27,487 nucleotides of DNA from Brevundimonas sp. UBA5866 (GCF_002432125.1 NZ_DJFS01000037.1:976-28462), one strand, 5' to 3'. Shown: positions 7,127 to 15,126, counted from the stretch's first letter. Notes: generated by a model from the sequence alone, not told the origin. Numbers and translations are program-made.

Positions 7127-8062
7127 CTAGCCGACCGTCAGGTCCAGATCACGACTGACGAAAAGCTGGTTCTGACCAAGGTTCAGGGCCAGCTTTTTGT
7201 TTCTGAACGCCGCCATGCCCAACAGGGCATCCGGATAGCCCGGCAGATCGGACGCCGGGAAAATCGCAACCCGCGTGTCGGACCATTGCTTGTCGCCCAG
7301 TGTCACCGTCGATACCCGCACCCAGCGGGCCCTGGTGACACCGCCCAGCACAAGACTGGTGCCTTCCTCGGCACGTCGTCCGTCGTTGAGGCCGATGGAT
7401 TGGGCATAGGGTTCGGTCACCGCCAGCAGCGAAGACGCTCCGGTATCCACGACGGCACGTACCGGTTTTCCCTCCACCTGCACGACGGCAGACAGGGCAT
7501 CGCCGGACATCTCGACCGGAGCCGACCATAGCTGTGGCGGGGCCTTCCAGCTTTCCGGACTGGTGAACCGCACGACCTTCCGCTCCCAGTCCAACTCGAT
7601 CACGCTTTCACGCATCAGATCGCGCCCGATGATCAGGTCCACCCCGATAGAGGGATCGCGGGCCAGCGGCCCCAGATCAAGCAGGGCCGTGCGAAGTCGT
7701 GACACCCGCGCCCCCGGCAGGTCGATATCGACCGTCATCCCCCTGCCGACCTGTGCCTGACCGCCAACGCCATAGGCGATCACCGGCATGTTGAACGATG
7801 CCGCGCTCAGGCTTTGGGCAAAGGCCTGGTCCATTACCGAGTACTGGGCCCCGGAATCGATAAGTGCGCGTACGGCGCGGCCTTCGATCCGCACCTCGAC
7901 AACGGGCACATCCACAACCGCACTGACCAGCGGATGCCATGTCTGTGTCCCGTCAAAGGCGATGGCCGGTCGCCCCCACCACAAACGGTCTTTCAGCCAG
8001 AATCCGGCCCCGACAGCCGAAGCCGCCAAAGCACCACGCAACAGGAATGACCGTCGGTTCAT
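7127..8062 (-). CDS. Secreted retropepsin-like aspartic protease, two domains
   Basis: A 311-residue exported protein with two tandem retropepsin-like half-domains. The N-terminus NRRSFLLRG followed by a hydrophobic stretch fits a twin-arginine (Tat) signal or a Tat-type anchor. The active-site triads are IDSGAQ (Asp69) and VDTGAS (Asp206). Each is followed by the expected downstream glycine-rich strand (DLIIGRDLM at 142-150 and DALLGMAAF). One chain can therefore form an intramolecular pepsin-like pair. The first triad is DSG and the second DTG; both are accepted variants. It ends 6 nt from the convergent metalloprotease stop. The function in the cell envelope is unknown. Confidence 0.85.
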   Translation of the reverse strand: MNRRSFLLRGALAASAVGAGFWLKDRLWWGRPAIAFDGTQTWHPLVSAVVDVPVVEVRIEGRAVRALIDSGAQYSVMDQAFAQSLSAASFNMPVIAYGVGGQAQVGRGMTVDIDLPGARVSRLRTALLDLGPLARDPSIGVDLIIGRDLMRESVIELDWERKVVRFTSPESWKAPPQLWSAPVEMSGDALSAVVQVEGKPVRAVVDTGASSLLAVTEPYAQSIGLNDGRRAEEGTSLVLGGVTRARWVRVSTVTLGDKQWSDTRVAIFPASDLPGYPDALLGMAAFRNKKLALNLGQNQLFVSRDLDLTVG

Positions 8063-8206
8063 CCCTCACACTTGGCGCGAATGCCGGACAAAATCCACCA
8101 CCGTCTAGAGAACAGGCAACTTCTTGCTCAAAATCGCAAATTCATAGCGTTGCAGCGCAACATAATCCATGACGACCCGCCCCGATCAGTTTAGACATGC
8201 AGGGTG

Positions 8207-9589
8207 ATGACCAACTCGCCTGACCGATATCTGTCGACGCGCGGCCACGCCGCAAACGAAACCTTTGCCGACGCCCTGCTGCGCGGGATCGCGCCCGATG
8301 GCGGCCTGTACATGCCGCAGGCCTGGCCGACACTCTCCAGTCTGAAACAGACCAAGGACGCCGACTATTCCATCATCGCCCGCGAGGTGCTGGCCCCCTT
8401 CGTCGGTCAAAGCCTTCCGGCCGGAGCGGTCGAGCGGGCGATTGCAAAGCTCGTCGCCGGTTTTGACCACCCGCTGGTCACGCCTCTGGTCGAACTGGAA
8501 TCGGGGCTGTTCGTCCTCGAACTGTTCCGTGGCCCGACCGCGGCGTTCAAGGATCTGGCCATGCAACTGGTCGCGGCCCTGTCGGACGAGGCGCTGGAAG
8601 CCTCGGGCGAGACGCTGACCCTACTGACGGCCACCAGCGGCGATACCGGTGCCGCCGCCGTGCGCGCCTTTGCGGGCAAGAAGCGGATCAAGCTGGTCGT
8701 TCTGCACCCGCTGGATCGCGTGTCGCCGATCCAGCGCAAACAGATGACCACGGTCGAGGCGGACAATGTCCTGAACCTTGCCGTCCGTGGCGATTTCGAC
8801 GACTGCCAGCGTCTGGTCAAACAGCTTCTGGCCGATGAATCCTTGCGCGAACGCGGGCGTCTGTCGTCGGTGAACTCGATCAACTGGGGCCGTCTGGCCG
8901 GACAGATTCCCTATTATGTCTCGGCCACCCTGCAACTGGGTCAGGCCGCGCATTTTGTGGTGCCGACCGGAAACTTCGGCGATGCCTTTGCCGGTATAGC
9001 GGCCAAGAAGATGGGTCTGCCCGTCGCCGGTATGACCGCCGCGGTCAACCAGAACGACGCCCTCGCCCGCGCCATCAACGAAGGCCTCTATGACCGTCGT
9101 CCGGCGGTCGAAAGCGCCAGCGTGTCGATGGATGTGCAAGCCCCGTCGAACTTCGAGCGACTGGTGTTCGAGGCCTCGAACCGCGATGCCGACCAGACCC
9201 GCAAACTGTTCGAGGACTTTGCCCGCGACGGTACCGTCACCCTGCCCGATGACCTGCGCAAGGCACTGAACAGCGAGACGGCTGCGGTCTCGGTGGACGA
9301 AGCGACCACCGCCGCCGAAATCCGCCATGCCTATGAGGCGTGGGGCCGTGTCGTCTGTCCGCACACCGCCGTGGCCCTTCATGCGGCCCGCAAGATCGAC
9401 CGCAACGGCGCACCGGTCGTCGCCCTGTCGACGGCGCACCCGTCGAAGTTCGGCGGCTATGTCGAAAGCGTTCTGGGCATCACGCCCGAGCCTGCTCCGG
9501 TGATCGCCGCCTTGGGCGACAAGCCCGAGCGCCTGTCGATCATCGACAGCGACTATGCCTCGGCCCGCGACGCCGTCGGCAGTTTCTAG
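8207..9589 (+). CDS. thrC: Threonine synthase
   Basis: PLP enzyme that converts O-phosphohomoserine to threonine, the last step of the pathway whose earlier enzymes are encoded at 12302-14985. It has 460 residues. The N-terminal YLSTRGHAANETFADALLRG and APDGGLYMPQ are typical of the bacterial long-form enzyme. The PLP lysine lies in FKDLAMQ (Lys115), and the phosphate-binding TSGDTGAAAV follows at about 143. NSINWGRLAGQ and FGDAFAG are also conserved. The frame offers GTG at 8204 and ATG at 8207 in tandem; I use the ATG. It is transcribed alone on this strand, and its stop shares the four bases CTAG with the convergent Nudix gene. Confidence 0.96.
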   Translation: MTNSPDRYLSTRGHAANETFADALLRGIAPDGGLYMPQAWPTLSSLKQTKDADYSIIAREVLAPFVGQSLPAGAVERAIAKLVAGFDHPLVTPLVELESGLFVLELFRGPTAAFKDLAMQLVAALSDEALEASGETLTLLTATSGDTGAAAVRAFAGKKRIKLVVLHPLDRVSPIQRKQMTTVEADNVLNLAVRGDFDDCQRLVKQLLADESLRERGRLSSVNSINWGRLAGQIPYYVSATLQLGQAAHFVVPTGNFGDAFAGIAAKKMGLPVAGMTAAVNQNDALARAINEGLYDRRPAVESASVSMDVQAPSNFERLVFEASNRDADQTRKLFEDFARDGTVTLPDDLRKALNSETAAVSVDEATTAAEIRHAYEAWGRVVCPHTAVALHAARKIDRNGAPVVALSTAHPSKFGGYVESVLGITPEPAPVIAALGDKPERLSIIDSDYASARDAVGSF

Positions 9590-10086
9590 AGTGAACCCAC
9601 GGCCTTGGCGCGGAACAGCGCCAGGGCCGACAGGGTAAAGCCATCCTCTATCCGGCCCTCCGCCAAGGCGGTGTCCACATCCGCGAGCGGTAAAAGCCTG
9701 CGCCCCGCCGCTTCCTTGTCCGGTTCGGCGTGTGGGGTCGCGGCATCGATCCGCGCTAGAAACAGGGCAATACGCGAGGACATGATCCCCGTATTGGGGC
9801 GCACATGGCCCAGCAAGGTGAAGGCCGAAGGCGGCAGGTCGTAACCCGTCTCTTCCTTGAGTTCGCGCCGCGCACAGGTCAGGGCATCCTCGCCCGCCTC
9901 GCCAAAGCCGCGCGGGATTTCGAGGGTCAGCTGATGGCCCTGCGACGGGCGTTTCATCTCCAGCAACAGGATGGCGTCTCCGACGAGCGGCAGTACCGCC
10001 GCCCCTTCGCCGCCCGTGTTTTCCTCGACGATATGGAACGGGCCGTCCTTCACGACGCGGAACCACGGGTTTTCATAGACGATCAT
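9586..10086 (-). CDS. Nudix hydrolase
   Basis: A 166-residue Nudix pyrophosphohydrolase. The Nudix box is complete: G-x5-E-x7-RELKEETGY within residues about 61-83, with all the Mg2+-binding glutamates. The surroundings (WFRVVKDGPFHIVE, ILLLEMKRPSQ, TLEIPRGFGEAGED) resemble the ADP-ribose pyrophosphatase-like subgroup, but substrate specificity cannot be settled. The ATG at 10086 overlaps the stop of the upstream gene (ATGA, 10083-10086), so it is translationally coupled to the unknown protein. An upstream extension to 10155 is simply read-through of that gene's region. Downstream it meets thrC tail to tail with a shared CTAG. Confidence 0.9.
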   Translation of the reverse strand: MIVYENPWFRVVKDGPFHIVEENTGGEGAAVLPLVGDAILLLEMKRPSQGHQLTLEIPRGFGEAGEDALTCARRELKEETGYDLPPSAFTLLGHVRPNTGIMSSRIALFLARIDAATPHAEPDKEAAGRRLLPLADVDTALAEGRIEDGFTLSALALFRAKAVGSL

Positions 10087-11027
10087 CGTATCTCGACCCC
10101 CATCGATTGGGTCAGGCGTGGATAGAGGCCGAACCAGTTCCGGCGTGTCGCCCATTTGAACGATGTATCCTGAAGTTTGTTCTCGACAAAACTGACAGCC
10201 TCGTCGGTCAGAAACTCGACCAACTGCCCTGCACCAAAGGCGGTGACCAGATCAAAACCCTTCAGGGCATATTCAAACAGTTTGCGCTGCTCGCCAAAGG
10301 CAACCGCGCCGACACCCACCGACAGCAGGCTGATCGGTACACGATCCAGCACAGCTATGCGGTCCATCACAAAGGCCTCGCCCGAGGCCACAAACAGGCC
10401 GTTGTAGCAGGCATCGATAACTTCCAGTTTGAACTGGACCGCATCTTCGCCCAACAGCTCTTCACTCGCCTGATACCACATGGAGCGCGAGCCCAGATCA
10501 GGGGCCCGCCGCAACAGATCACGAAGCGGCTTTTCCAGTTCGTGGCGGTCGGCCTGCCATTGGGCCAGAGAAGCGGAGGCCATTACCGCATCGGACAGCG
10601 ACCGGCTGTGCAAACTGACCGGCGAGTAGGCGGGCTTGATGCGCCGCAGATTGCGATCGAGCGTATGCAGTTCGGATTTGAAATGGGCCAGATCAAGACC
10701 CGTCAAATCCTGTTTGCAGCACTGGAAACGGGCCAGATAGTGGTTGGGCGGCAGGTTGTCGAAATAGTCTTCCATCGACTCCGGAGCCGATGCGCCCGGC
10801 ACGCGGATGACCACACCCCCGCGCCCTTCCTTGCTCATCGACCAGCGCCGCACGAGCGAATTGTCCAGCAACCGCCCCATGCCCGCATTATCCAGCAGCA
10901 GGTTCGGTGTCAGGATCGCCCCCTTGGACAGGGCGATGGACATCAGGAAACGCTTTTCCAGCTCGAACGGCGACAAACGGCGAACCGGGTCACAGTTCGC
11001 CAGAAACATCTTTTCTTTTAACAGCAT
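10083..11027 (-). CDS. Hypothetical protein, 314 residues
   Basis: I do not recognise this protein. It is soluble-looking, with no signal peptide and no clear transmembrane helix. It starts near MLLKEKMFLANCDPVRRLSP and continues with FELEKRFLMSIALSKGAILT, a basic/acidic middle containing RNLRRIKPAYSPVSLHSRSL, and a more hydrophobic C-terminal third (RVPISLLSVGVGAVAFGEQR). It is rich in Leu, Arg and Asp. Codon use matches its neighbours and the Nudix gene is coupled to it by an ATGA overlap, so it is a real gene. The start at 11027 has GGGGGT upstream; the ATG six codons later is an alternative. It lies 46 nt downstream of the MerR gene, so all three may share a transcript. Confidence 0.8.
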   Translation of the reverse strand: MLLKEKMFLANCDPVRRLSPFELEKRFLMSIALSKGAILTPNLLLDNAGMGRLLDNSLVRRWSMSKEGRGGVVIRVPGASAPESMEDYFDNLPPNHYLARFQCCKQDLTGLDLAHFKSELHTLDRNLRRIKPAYSPVSLHSRSLSDAVMASASLAQWQADRHELEKPLRDLLRRAPDLGSRSMWYQASEELLGEDAVQFKLEVIDACYNGLFVASGEAFVMDRIAVLDRVPISLLSVGVGAVAFGEQRKLFEYALKGFDLVTAFGAGQLVEFLTDEAVSFVENKLQDTSFKWATRRNWFGLYPRLTQSMGVEIR

Positions 11028-11073
11028 ACGCTACCCCCAACGCACACAGGTTAGGGGCTGGAAACCTTATGGT

Positions 11074-11472
11074 CTAGCTTTCGGAAGCCATTTCAAAGGC
11101 TTCGATAATGGGACAGGTTTCGCCCTCCCCGCTGGCGCAGGTACGGGCCAGCGACCGCAAGGCATCGCGCACGCCCTGCAGCTCCTTCAGGCGCGCCTCG
11201 ATTTCCTCCAGCCGTACACGAGCCAGATGCAAGACCTCGCTACGATCCTGCGCAGGGTCCAGCGCGACCAGCTCCCCGATCTGGGTCAGGGTAAAGCCCG
11301 CTTTTTGGGCCGAGCGGATGAAGTTCAACCGCTTCAAATCGCCCGCGCTATACAGGCGATACCCGCTGCCACGCGGGGGCGTCGGCATAAGTCCGCGTCG
11401 CTGGTAGAAGCGGATGGTTTCCACTCCCACATCACCGGCCTGTGCCAGTTGGCCAATCGTCATATCGGGCAT
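11074..11472 (-). CDS. MerR-family transcriptional regulator
   Basis: A 132-residue MerR-type activator that remodels an over-long promoter spacer. The winged-helix region is MTIGQLAQAGDVGVETIRFY followed by QRRGLMPTPPRGSGYRLYSA, then a dimerisation helix (residues about 76-108). The C-terminal metal/thiol loop is TCASGEGETCP with Cys112 and Cys120. Compared with mercury MerR, the two C-terminal cysteines are recognisable but the third ligand position (MerR Cys82) aligns with Arg77. Mercury sensing in the classical geometry is therefore doubtful. I start at the ATG at 11472; the frame continues upstream through the operator but that extension is not family-like. It is divergent from the Grx-MauE gene across its apparent operator. 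Confidence 0.9.
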   Translation of the reverse strand: MPDMTIGQLAQAGDVGVETIRFYQRRGLMPTPPRGSGYRLYSAGDLKRLNFIRSAQKAGFTLTQIGELVALDPAQDRSEVLHLARVRLEEIEARLKELQGVRDALRSLARTCASGEGETCPIIEAFEMASES

Positions 11473-11474
11473 GG

Positions 11475-11506
11475 TTGACTCCGTACCGTGGTACGGAGCG
11501 TACATG
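11475..11506 (+). promoter_or_regulatory. MerR-type operator and promoter for the Grx-MauE gene
   Basis: TTGACT (11475-11480) is a -35 element. It is followed by a long 19-20-bp spacer and a TACATG-type -10 (11500-11506). The spacer contains a perfect 9+9 palindrome, CTCCGTACC-GT-GGTACGGAG, at 11479-11498. Dyad symmetry inside an over-long spacer is the defining layout of MerR-activated promoters. The operator lies directly between the divergent merR-like gene and the plus-strand fusion gene, which makes the latter its target. Confidence 0.8.
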
Positions 11507-11544
11507 GGTCTCCGTTGAACAGTTTCAAGACAGGAGCGCCGCGT

Positions 11545-12288
11545 ATGGCCGCACCACAAAAGAAGGCCGTCCTTTATCGGATGGCGATAGGCAAGAGCAT
11601 GTGTCCGTGGGGGCTGCGCGCAAAGTCCCTGCTGAAATCCAAGGGGTATCAGGTGGAAGACCACCTGCTGCTGACGCGCGAGGAAACCGACGCGTTCAAG
11701 GCCAAGCACGATGTCAAATCCACCCCGCAAATCTTCATCGATGGCGAGCGGATCGGCGGTTTTGACGACACCCGCCGCTATCTGGGGGTGAAGGTGCCCG
11801 ATCCGAAATCGACCACCTATACGCCTGTGCTGATGGTGTTTTTCGTCACCGCCCTGATGGCGATGGCAGTCAGCTATCAGGCCTATCGGTCGCCCTTCAC
11901 CCTGCATGCCGCCGAATGGTTCATCAGCCTGAGCATGTGCGCGCTGGCCATGCTGAAGCTCCAGAACCTCGACGGGTTTGCCACGGGTTTCCTGAACTAT
12001 GACCTGCTGGCGCGCCGCTGGGTGCCCTATGCGTGGATCTACCCGTTTGCGGAACTGGGCGCGGGTGTTCTGATGACGGCGCATGTGCTGACGTGGATTT
12101 CGGCCCCCGTCGCCCTGTTCATCGCCACCATCGGCGCGTGGTCGGTGTTCAAGGCCGTCTATATCGACAAGCGCGAACTGAAATGCGCCTGCGTCGGTTC
12201 GGACAGCCGCGTGCCGCTGGGCGCACTGTCTCTGACGGAAAACCTGATGATGATCGGCATGGCCATCTGGATGCTGGCCCGCCTGTAA
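11545..12288 (+). CDS. Glutaredoxin domain fused to MauE-like membrane protein
   Basis: A 247-residue fusion. Residues 1-85 are a glutaredoxin fold with a CPWG active site at 20-23 (a single-cysteine, monothiol-like site) and the cis-Pro segment TPQIFIDGERIGGFDD at 60-75. Residues 90-247 are a MauE-type membrane domain of about five hydrophobic segments, with a Cys-x-Cys (KCACVG, Cys214 and Cys216) near the last helix. MauE-like and DoxX-like proteins are thought to handle thiol redox transfer. The start at 11545 has CAGGAG upstream and removes an unrelated 19-residue extension. It is the apparent target of the divergent MerR regulator, suggesting induction by metal or thiol stress. Confidence 0.9.
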   Translation: MAAPQKKAVLYRMAIGKSMCPWGLRAKSLLKSKGYQVEDHLLLTREETDAFKAKHDVKSTPQIFIDGERIGGFDDTRRYLGVKVPDPKSTTYTPVLMVFFVTALMAMAVSYQAYRSPFTLHAAEWFISLSMCALAMLKLQNLDGFATGFLNYDLLARRWVPYAWIYPFAELGAGVLMTAHVLTWISAPVALFIATIGAWSVFKAVYIDKRELKCACVGSDSRVPLGALSLTENLMMIGMAIWMLARL

Positions 12289-12295
12289 GCGGCAA

Positions 12296-12318
12296 CCCCC
12301 GTCAGGCGCTGACGGGGG
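12296..12318. terminator. Perfect hairpin between convergent Grx-MauE and thrB genes
   Basis: CCCCCGTCAG (12296-12305) and CTGACGGGGG (12309-12318) are exact complements with a 3-nt loop. No T-run follows. It includes the thrB stop codon (TGA at 12302-12304), so it may act bidirectionally or as a 3'-end stabiliser. Confidence 0.6.
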
Positions 12319-13249
12319 ACTGCCACCATTCCATCCGCTTCCAGAAGGGCGCCGGATCCTTGGGCGTCACGAAATGCGCCGGATCATGGAACAGACGGTC
12401 ATGGAGGCGGGTCAGGGTAAAGCGCACCACCGAGGCCTGACCCAATAGCGGCAGAAGCGATGCCTCTCTGGCCGACAGGGGGCGCACCGATTCATAACCG
12501 GCACGGAAGGCCGACAGCGCCGTCTCGTCGGCCCGCCCCTCGGCGTCAAAGCCCCACGCGCTGAGCGCCACAGCCAGATCATAGGCCAGTGCGCCCGTGC
12601 AGCCGAAATAGAAGTCGATCCCCCCGCCGATCCTGTCGCCGTCGAACAGGACATTGTCGGGGAAATAGTCGGCGTGGATCGCGCCCTGCGGCAAAAGCTG
12701 CGGATCGAACAGTTTTTCCAGTTCGGGCATCAGCCGCTCGATCTGGTCGAGCATGGCGGCATCCGCACCTTGCGCCCGCTCGGCGCTGCGGTCGGCCAGC
12801 TCGCGCCAGCGGCGAGGCCCGACGGGGTTGTCCCGCGTCTGGCCAAAGCCACGCGATTTCAGATGAAGATCGGCCAGAGTCGCGCCGGCCAGACGCACAT
12901 CGACCTCGGACGGACGGCGCTTCCACGCGCCCGCCGCCCATTCGACCAGTGCTGCAGGGCGGCCCTTCAGCTCGCCCTGCAAACGACCGTCCAGATCGGC
13001 CACCGGCGACGGCGTGGCAAAACCCGCCGCCCCCAGATGCTGCATCAGGCCGAGGCAGTACGGCAGTCCGGCCTGTTCCTCACGCCCCTCAAACAGGGTC
13101 AGGACATAGGCGCTGTCGCGGGTCCGGACCCGATAGTTCGTGTTCTGAACACCCTCTGCAATCGGTGTGAATTCAATCACTTCCGATATGGGCCAAGCCT
13201 TGAGAAAGGCCTTGGCCTCGGCATCCAGAACGGGCGTGAAAACTGCCAT
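12302..13249 (-). CDS. thrB: Homoserine kinase (APH-fold type)
   Basis: Phosphorylates homoserine to O-phosphohomoserine, the substrate of ThrC. It has 315 residues and is of the aminoglycoside-phosphotransferase fold (the alphaproteobacterial/pseudomonad ThrB type, not GHMP). The motifs are FTPIAEGVQNTNYRV (nucleotide loop, about 28-42), the Brenner-type catalytic HADYFPDN at 192-199, and the metal-binding IDFYFGCTGALAYDLA from 211. GTKDPAPFWKRME-like sequence closes the protein. It begins 6 nt after the end of the aspartate kinase-homoserine dehydrogenase gene, so the two form a thrAB-type operon, presumably under the attenuator at 15043-15126. Confidence 0.94.
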   Translation of the reverse strand: MAVFTPVLDAEAKAFLKAWPISEVIEFTPIAEGVQNTNYRVRTRDSAYVLTLFEGREEQAGLPYCLGLMQHLGAAGFATPSPVADLDGRLQGELKGRPAALVEWAAGAWKRRPSEVDVRLAGATLADLHLKSRGFGQTRDNPVGPRRWRELADRSAERAQGADAAMLDQIERLMPELEKLFDPQLLPQGAIHADYFPDNVLFDGDRIGGGIDFYFGCTGALAYDLAVALSAWGFDAEGRADETALSAFRAGYESVRPLSAREASLLPLLGQASVVRFTLTRLHDRLFHDPAHFVTPKDPAPFWKRMEWWQSPVSA

Positions 13250-13254
13250 AAGGT

Positions 13255-14985
13255 TTAGACCAACTCTGCCGCTGCGCGTCGTGCACGGACGATGTCGGCG
13301 ACGTCAGCCAGAACGCTTTCCGTCGTCGCCCAGCGACCGGCACCGCGTCCCTTGCACAGCCAGACACGACCGTCCGCGCCGTGGACCTTGAGCGCATTCC
13401 GCTCGCCGTTCAAGGACTGGAACAGAGCATCTTGAAGGTTGTCGTTCAGGCGCACGCTGGCATCCAACTGGCCACCCTTGTTGAAGCAGGCACCGATCTG
13501 GCGCACCGGCGCGTGACCGACCGGCGTGGCCGCCGAAAGCACGTCGCTGGGCACCTCGTCCGGCACGCGGCCAAAGGCTTCATAGGACAGCAGTTTCACC
13601 TTGGCGGCGGCATCGCGGCCTTCCAGATCCGACGACGGATCTTCCTCGGCAAAACCTGCGGCGCGGGCGTCGGCCAGGGCGTCGGCAAAGGCTGCGCCCT
13701 CGCCCAGACGCTCAAGCATGAAGTTGACGGTGCCGTTCAGCACGGCCTCGAAGCCGGCCACCTCGCCTGCCGCACGGGCGGCGCGCAGCGTCTCGATCAT
13801 CGGCGAGCCGCCGCCGACCGAGGCCGACCATGCCACGCGGGCACCATTGGCATCGGCCAGTTTCTGCAGACCTTCAGGATCAAGGGCCACGGCCTGTTTA
13901 TTGGCGCTGACCACGTCACAGCCCTGCTCCAGAGCGCGGCGGATCAGGTCATGCCCCGCCTGACCTTCGGACAGGGCCTCGACCACCAGATCGGGCTTCT
14001 TGGCCAGAAGGGCGTCGACGTCATTGCTGAACAGTTCCTGCGGACAGTCCACATCACGGCGTTTGAACGGGTCGCGTACCAACACACCGACGACCTCGAA
14101 ACCGTTGTCCCAGAGCAGGCGGTTCAGCAGACCACCGCCCACCACGCCGCAACCGGCAACAACCACCTTAAGCGGCTTCTCCGGCGATACCGGCCCAGGA
14201 GGCGCGTTGCGATGGCCCACCACCGTGCCTTCGGCACGACCAAGCGCAGCCACTTCGATCTCCACACCGCGTTTTTCGCCAAGGTCGATGGCATCATGCT
14301 GAACCAGCGCGCCACCCAGTTGGCGGGCCGTCTCCCACGAGGCGCGGCGGTAACGCTGTGGCGTGCCCGAGGCCGAGGCCGGATCGCGGTCGTAGAGGCC
14401 ATCCACGTCCTTGACCAGACGCACCTTGTCCAGCCCCAGTTCGGCGGCCAGAACCACCGCCGTCAGGTCCGATCCGCCACGGCCCAGAAGCGCCACGCGG
14501 CCACATTCGCGCACCGCACCAAAGCCCGGCACCACAACCACCTCATGCTGGGCCAGAGCCTCGCGCAGGTTGTTGTTCTTCAGCGCCACAGGACGGGCGT
14601 GCTGCGAAGGGCCCTCTGCCGAAATCCCCAACTGCTGCACCGACAGGCCGACCGCATCCAGACCCACACGGTCACAGGCGATCGCCACCAGGGCCGCCGC
14701 GCGCTCCTCGCCCAGAACCACATAGGCGGGCAGCAGTTCATTGTCGTGGTCGAGCCCCAGTTGGCGGGCTTCGGACAGCAGCTTGTCCGTCTCGCCGGCA
14801 AGGGCCGAGACCACGGCCACCACCTTACGGCCACGGCGTACATGGCCATAGATTTCGCTGGCGACCGCCGGAGCGTCGGCGGGGCTCTTCAGCACGGACG
14901 AACCGAATTTCAACACCACAACATCGGCATCGTGGGCCGGCTGAGGTTTCTGGTTTTCGGCAACAAGGGCGAGATTGGCGGACAT
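13255..14985 (-). CDS. Fused aspartate kinase-homoserine dehydrogenase, without ACT domains
   Basis: A bifunctional-looking 576-residue protein. Residues 20-260 are an amino-acid-kinase domain with LKFGSSVL (26-32; consensus KFGGTS), GRGGSDLTA (168-176) and KDVDGLYDRDP (192-202), as in aspartate kinases. Residues 271-576 are homoserine dehydrogenase, with the NAD(P) loop AGCGVVGGG (277-285), SANKQ (360-364), LNGTVNFML (417-424) and the catalytic EGRDAAAKVK with Asp458 and Lys462. The E. coli ThrA/MetL fusions are about 810 residues because ACT regulatory domains lie between the two enzymes. Those are missing here, and there is no C-terminal ACT either. The enzyme may therefore not be feedback-inhibited by threonine in the usual way. 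AGGA lies 8 nt before the ATG at 14985. Confidence 0.93.
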   Translation of the reverse strand: MSANLALVAENQKPQPAHDADVVVLKFGSSVLKSPADAPAVASEIYGHVRRGRKVVAVVSALAGETDKLLSEARQLGLDHDNELLPAYVVLGEERAAALVAIACDRVGLDAVGLSVQQLGISAEGPSQHARPVALKNNNLREALAQHEVVVVPGFGAVRECGRVALLGRGGSDLTAVVLAAELGLDKVRLVKDVDGLYDRDPASASGTPQRYRRASWETARQLGGALVQHDAIDLGEKRGVEIEVAALGRAEGTVVGHRNAPPGPVSPEKPLKVVVAGCGVVGGGLLNRLLWDNGFEVVGVLVRDPFKRRDVDCPQELFSNDVDALLAKKPDLVVEALSEGQAGHDLIRRALEQGCDVVSANKQAVALDPEGLQKLADANGARVAWSASVGGGSPMIETLRAARAAGEVAGFEAVLNGTVNFMLERLGEGAAFADALADARAAGFAEEDPSSDLEGRDAAAKVKLLSYEAFGRVPDEVPSDVLSAATPVGHAPVRQIGACFNKGGQLDASVRLNDNLQDALFQSLNGERNALKVHGADGRVWLCKGRGAGRWATTESVLADVADIVRARRAAAELV

Positions 14986-15042
14986 GGGATTTTCCTGGGG
15001 TCGGTAGTCAGTTCGGCAAGATCGGGATGGGTTCGGGGCATG

Positions 15043-15126
15043 AAAAAACCCGCCTCGGATGCTCCGGGCGGGTTCGGGTTTTGCACTTCGCCTCAGTCGG
15101 CGCGCGTCAACCTGTACCCGCCCGCA
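15043..15126 (-). promoter_or_regulatory. Threonine-type transcription attenuator upstream of AK-HSD gene
   Basis: On the minus strand, AACCCGCC-CGGA-GCA-TCCG-A-GGCGGGTT followed by a T6 run is a strong intrinsic terminator (15043-15074), lying just before the AK-HSD gene. The 3' end of the leader ORF contains GGGCGGGT (minus strand, 15116-15123). This can pair perfectly with ACCCGCCC in the terminator's 5' arm (15066-15073). That pairing would be the antiterminator. A ribosome stalled at the ACC ACC ACC codons leaves this segment free, while one reaching the stop codon covers it. This is the classical ribosome-mediated attenuation logic and is an inference from base pairing. Confidence 0.8.

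Noticed and set aside
8149..8161. GTTGC-AGC-GCAAC hairpin upstream of thrC as a possible regulatory element
   Set aside because: Five-base arms only; no T-run, leader ORF or aptamer-like core could be found in the 144-base gap.
8621..10066. 481-codon minus-strand frame across thrC and the Nudix gene
   Set aside because: It is antisense to thrC and out of frame with the Nudix protein; composition is typical of shadow frames.
11048..11067. AGGTT...AACCT repeat between merR and the unknown gene as a terminator
   Set aside because: Five base pairs and no T-run on the minus strand; insufficient to call a transcription end.
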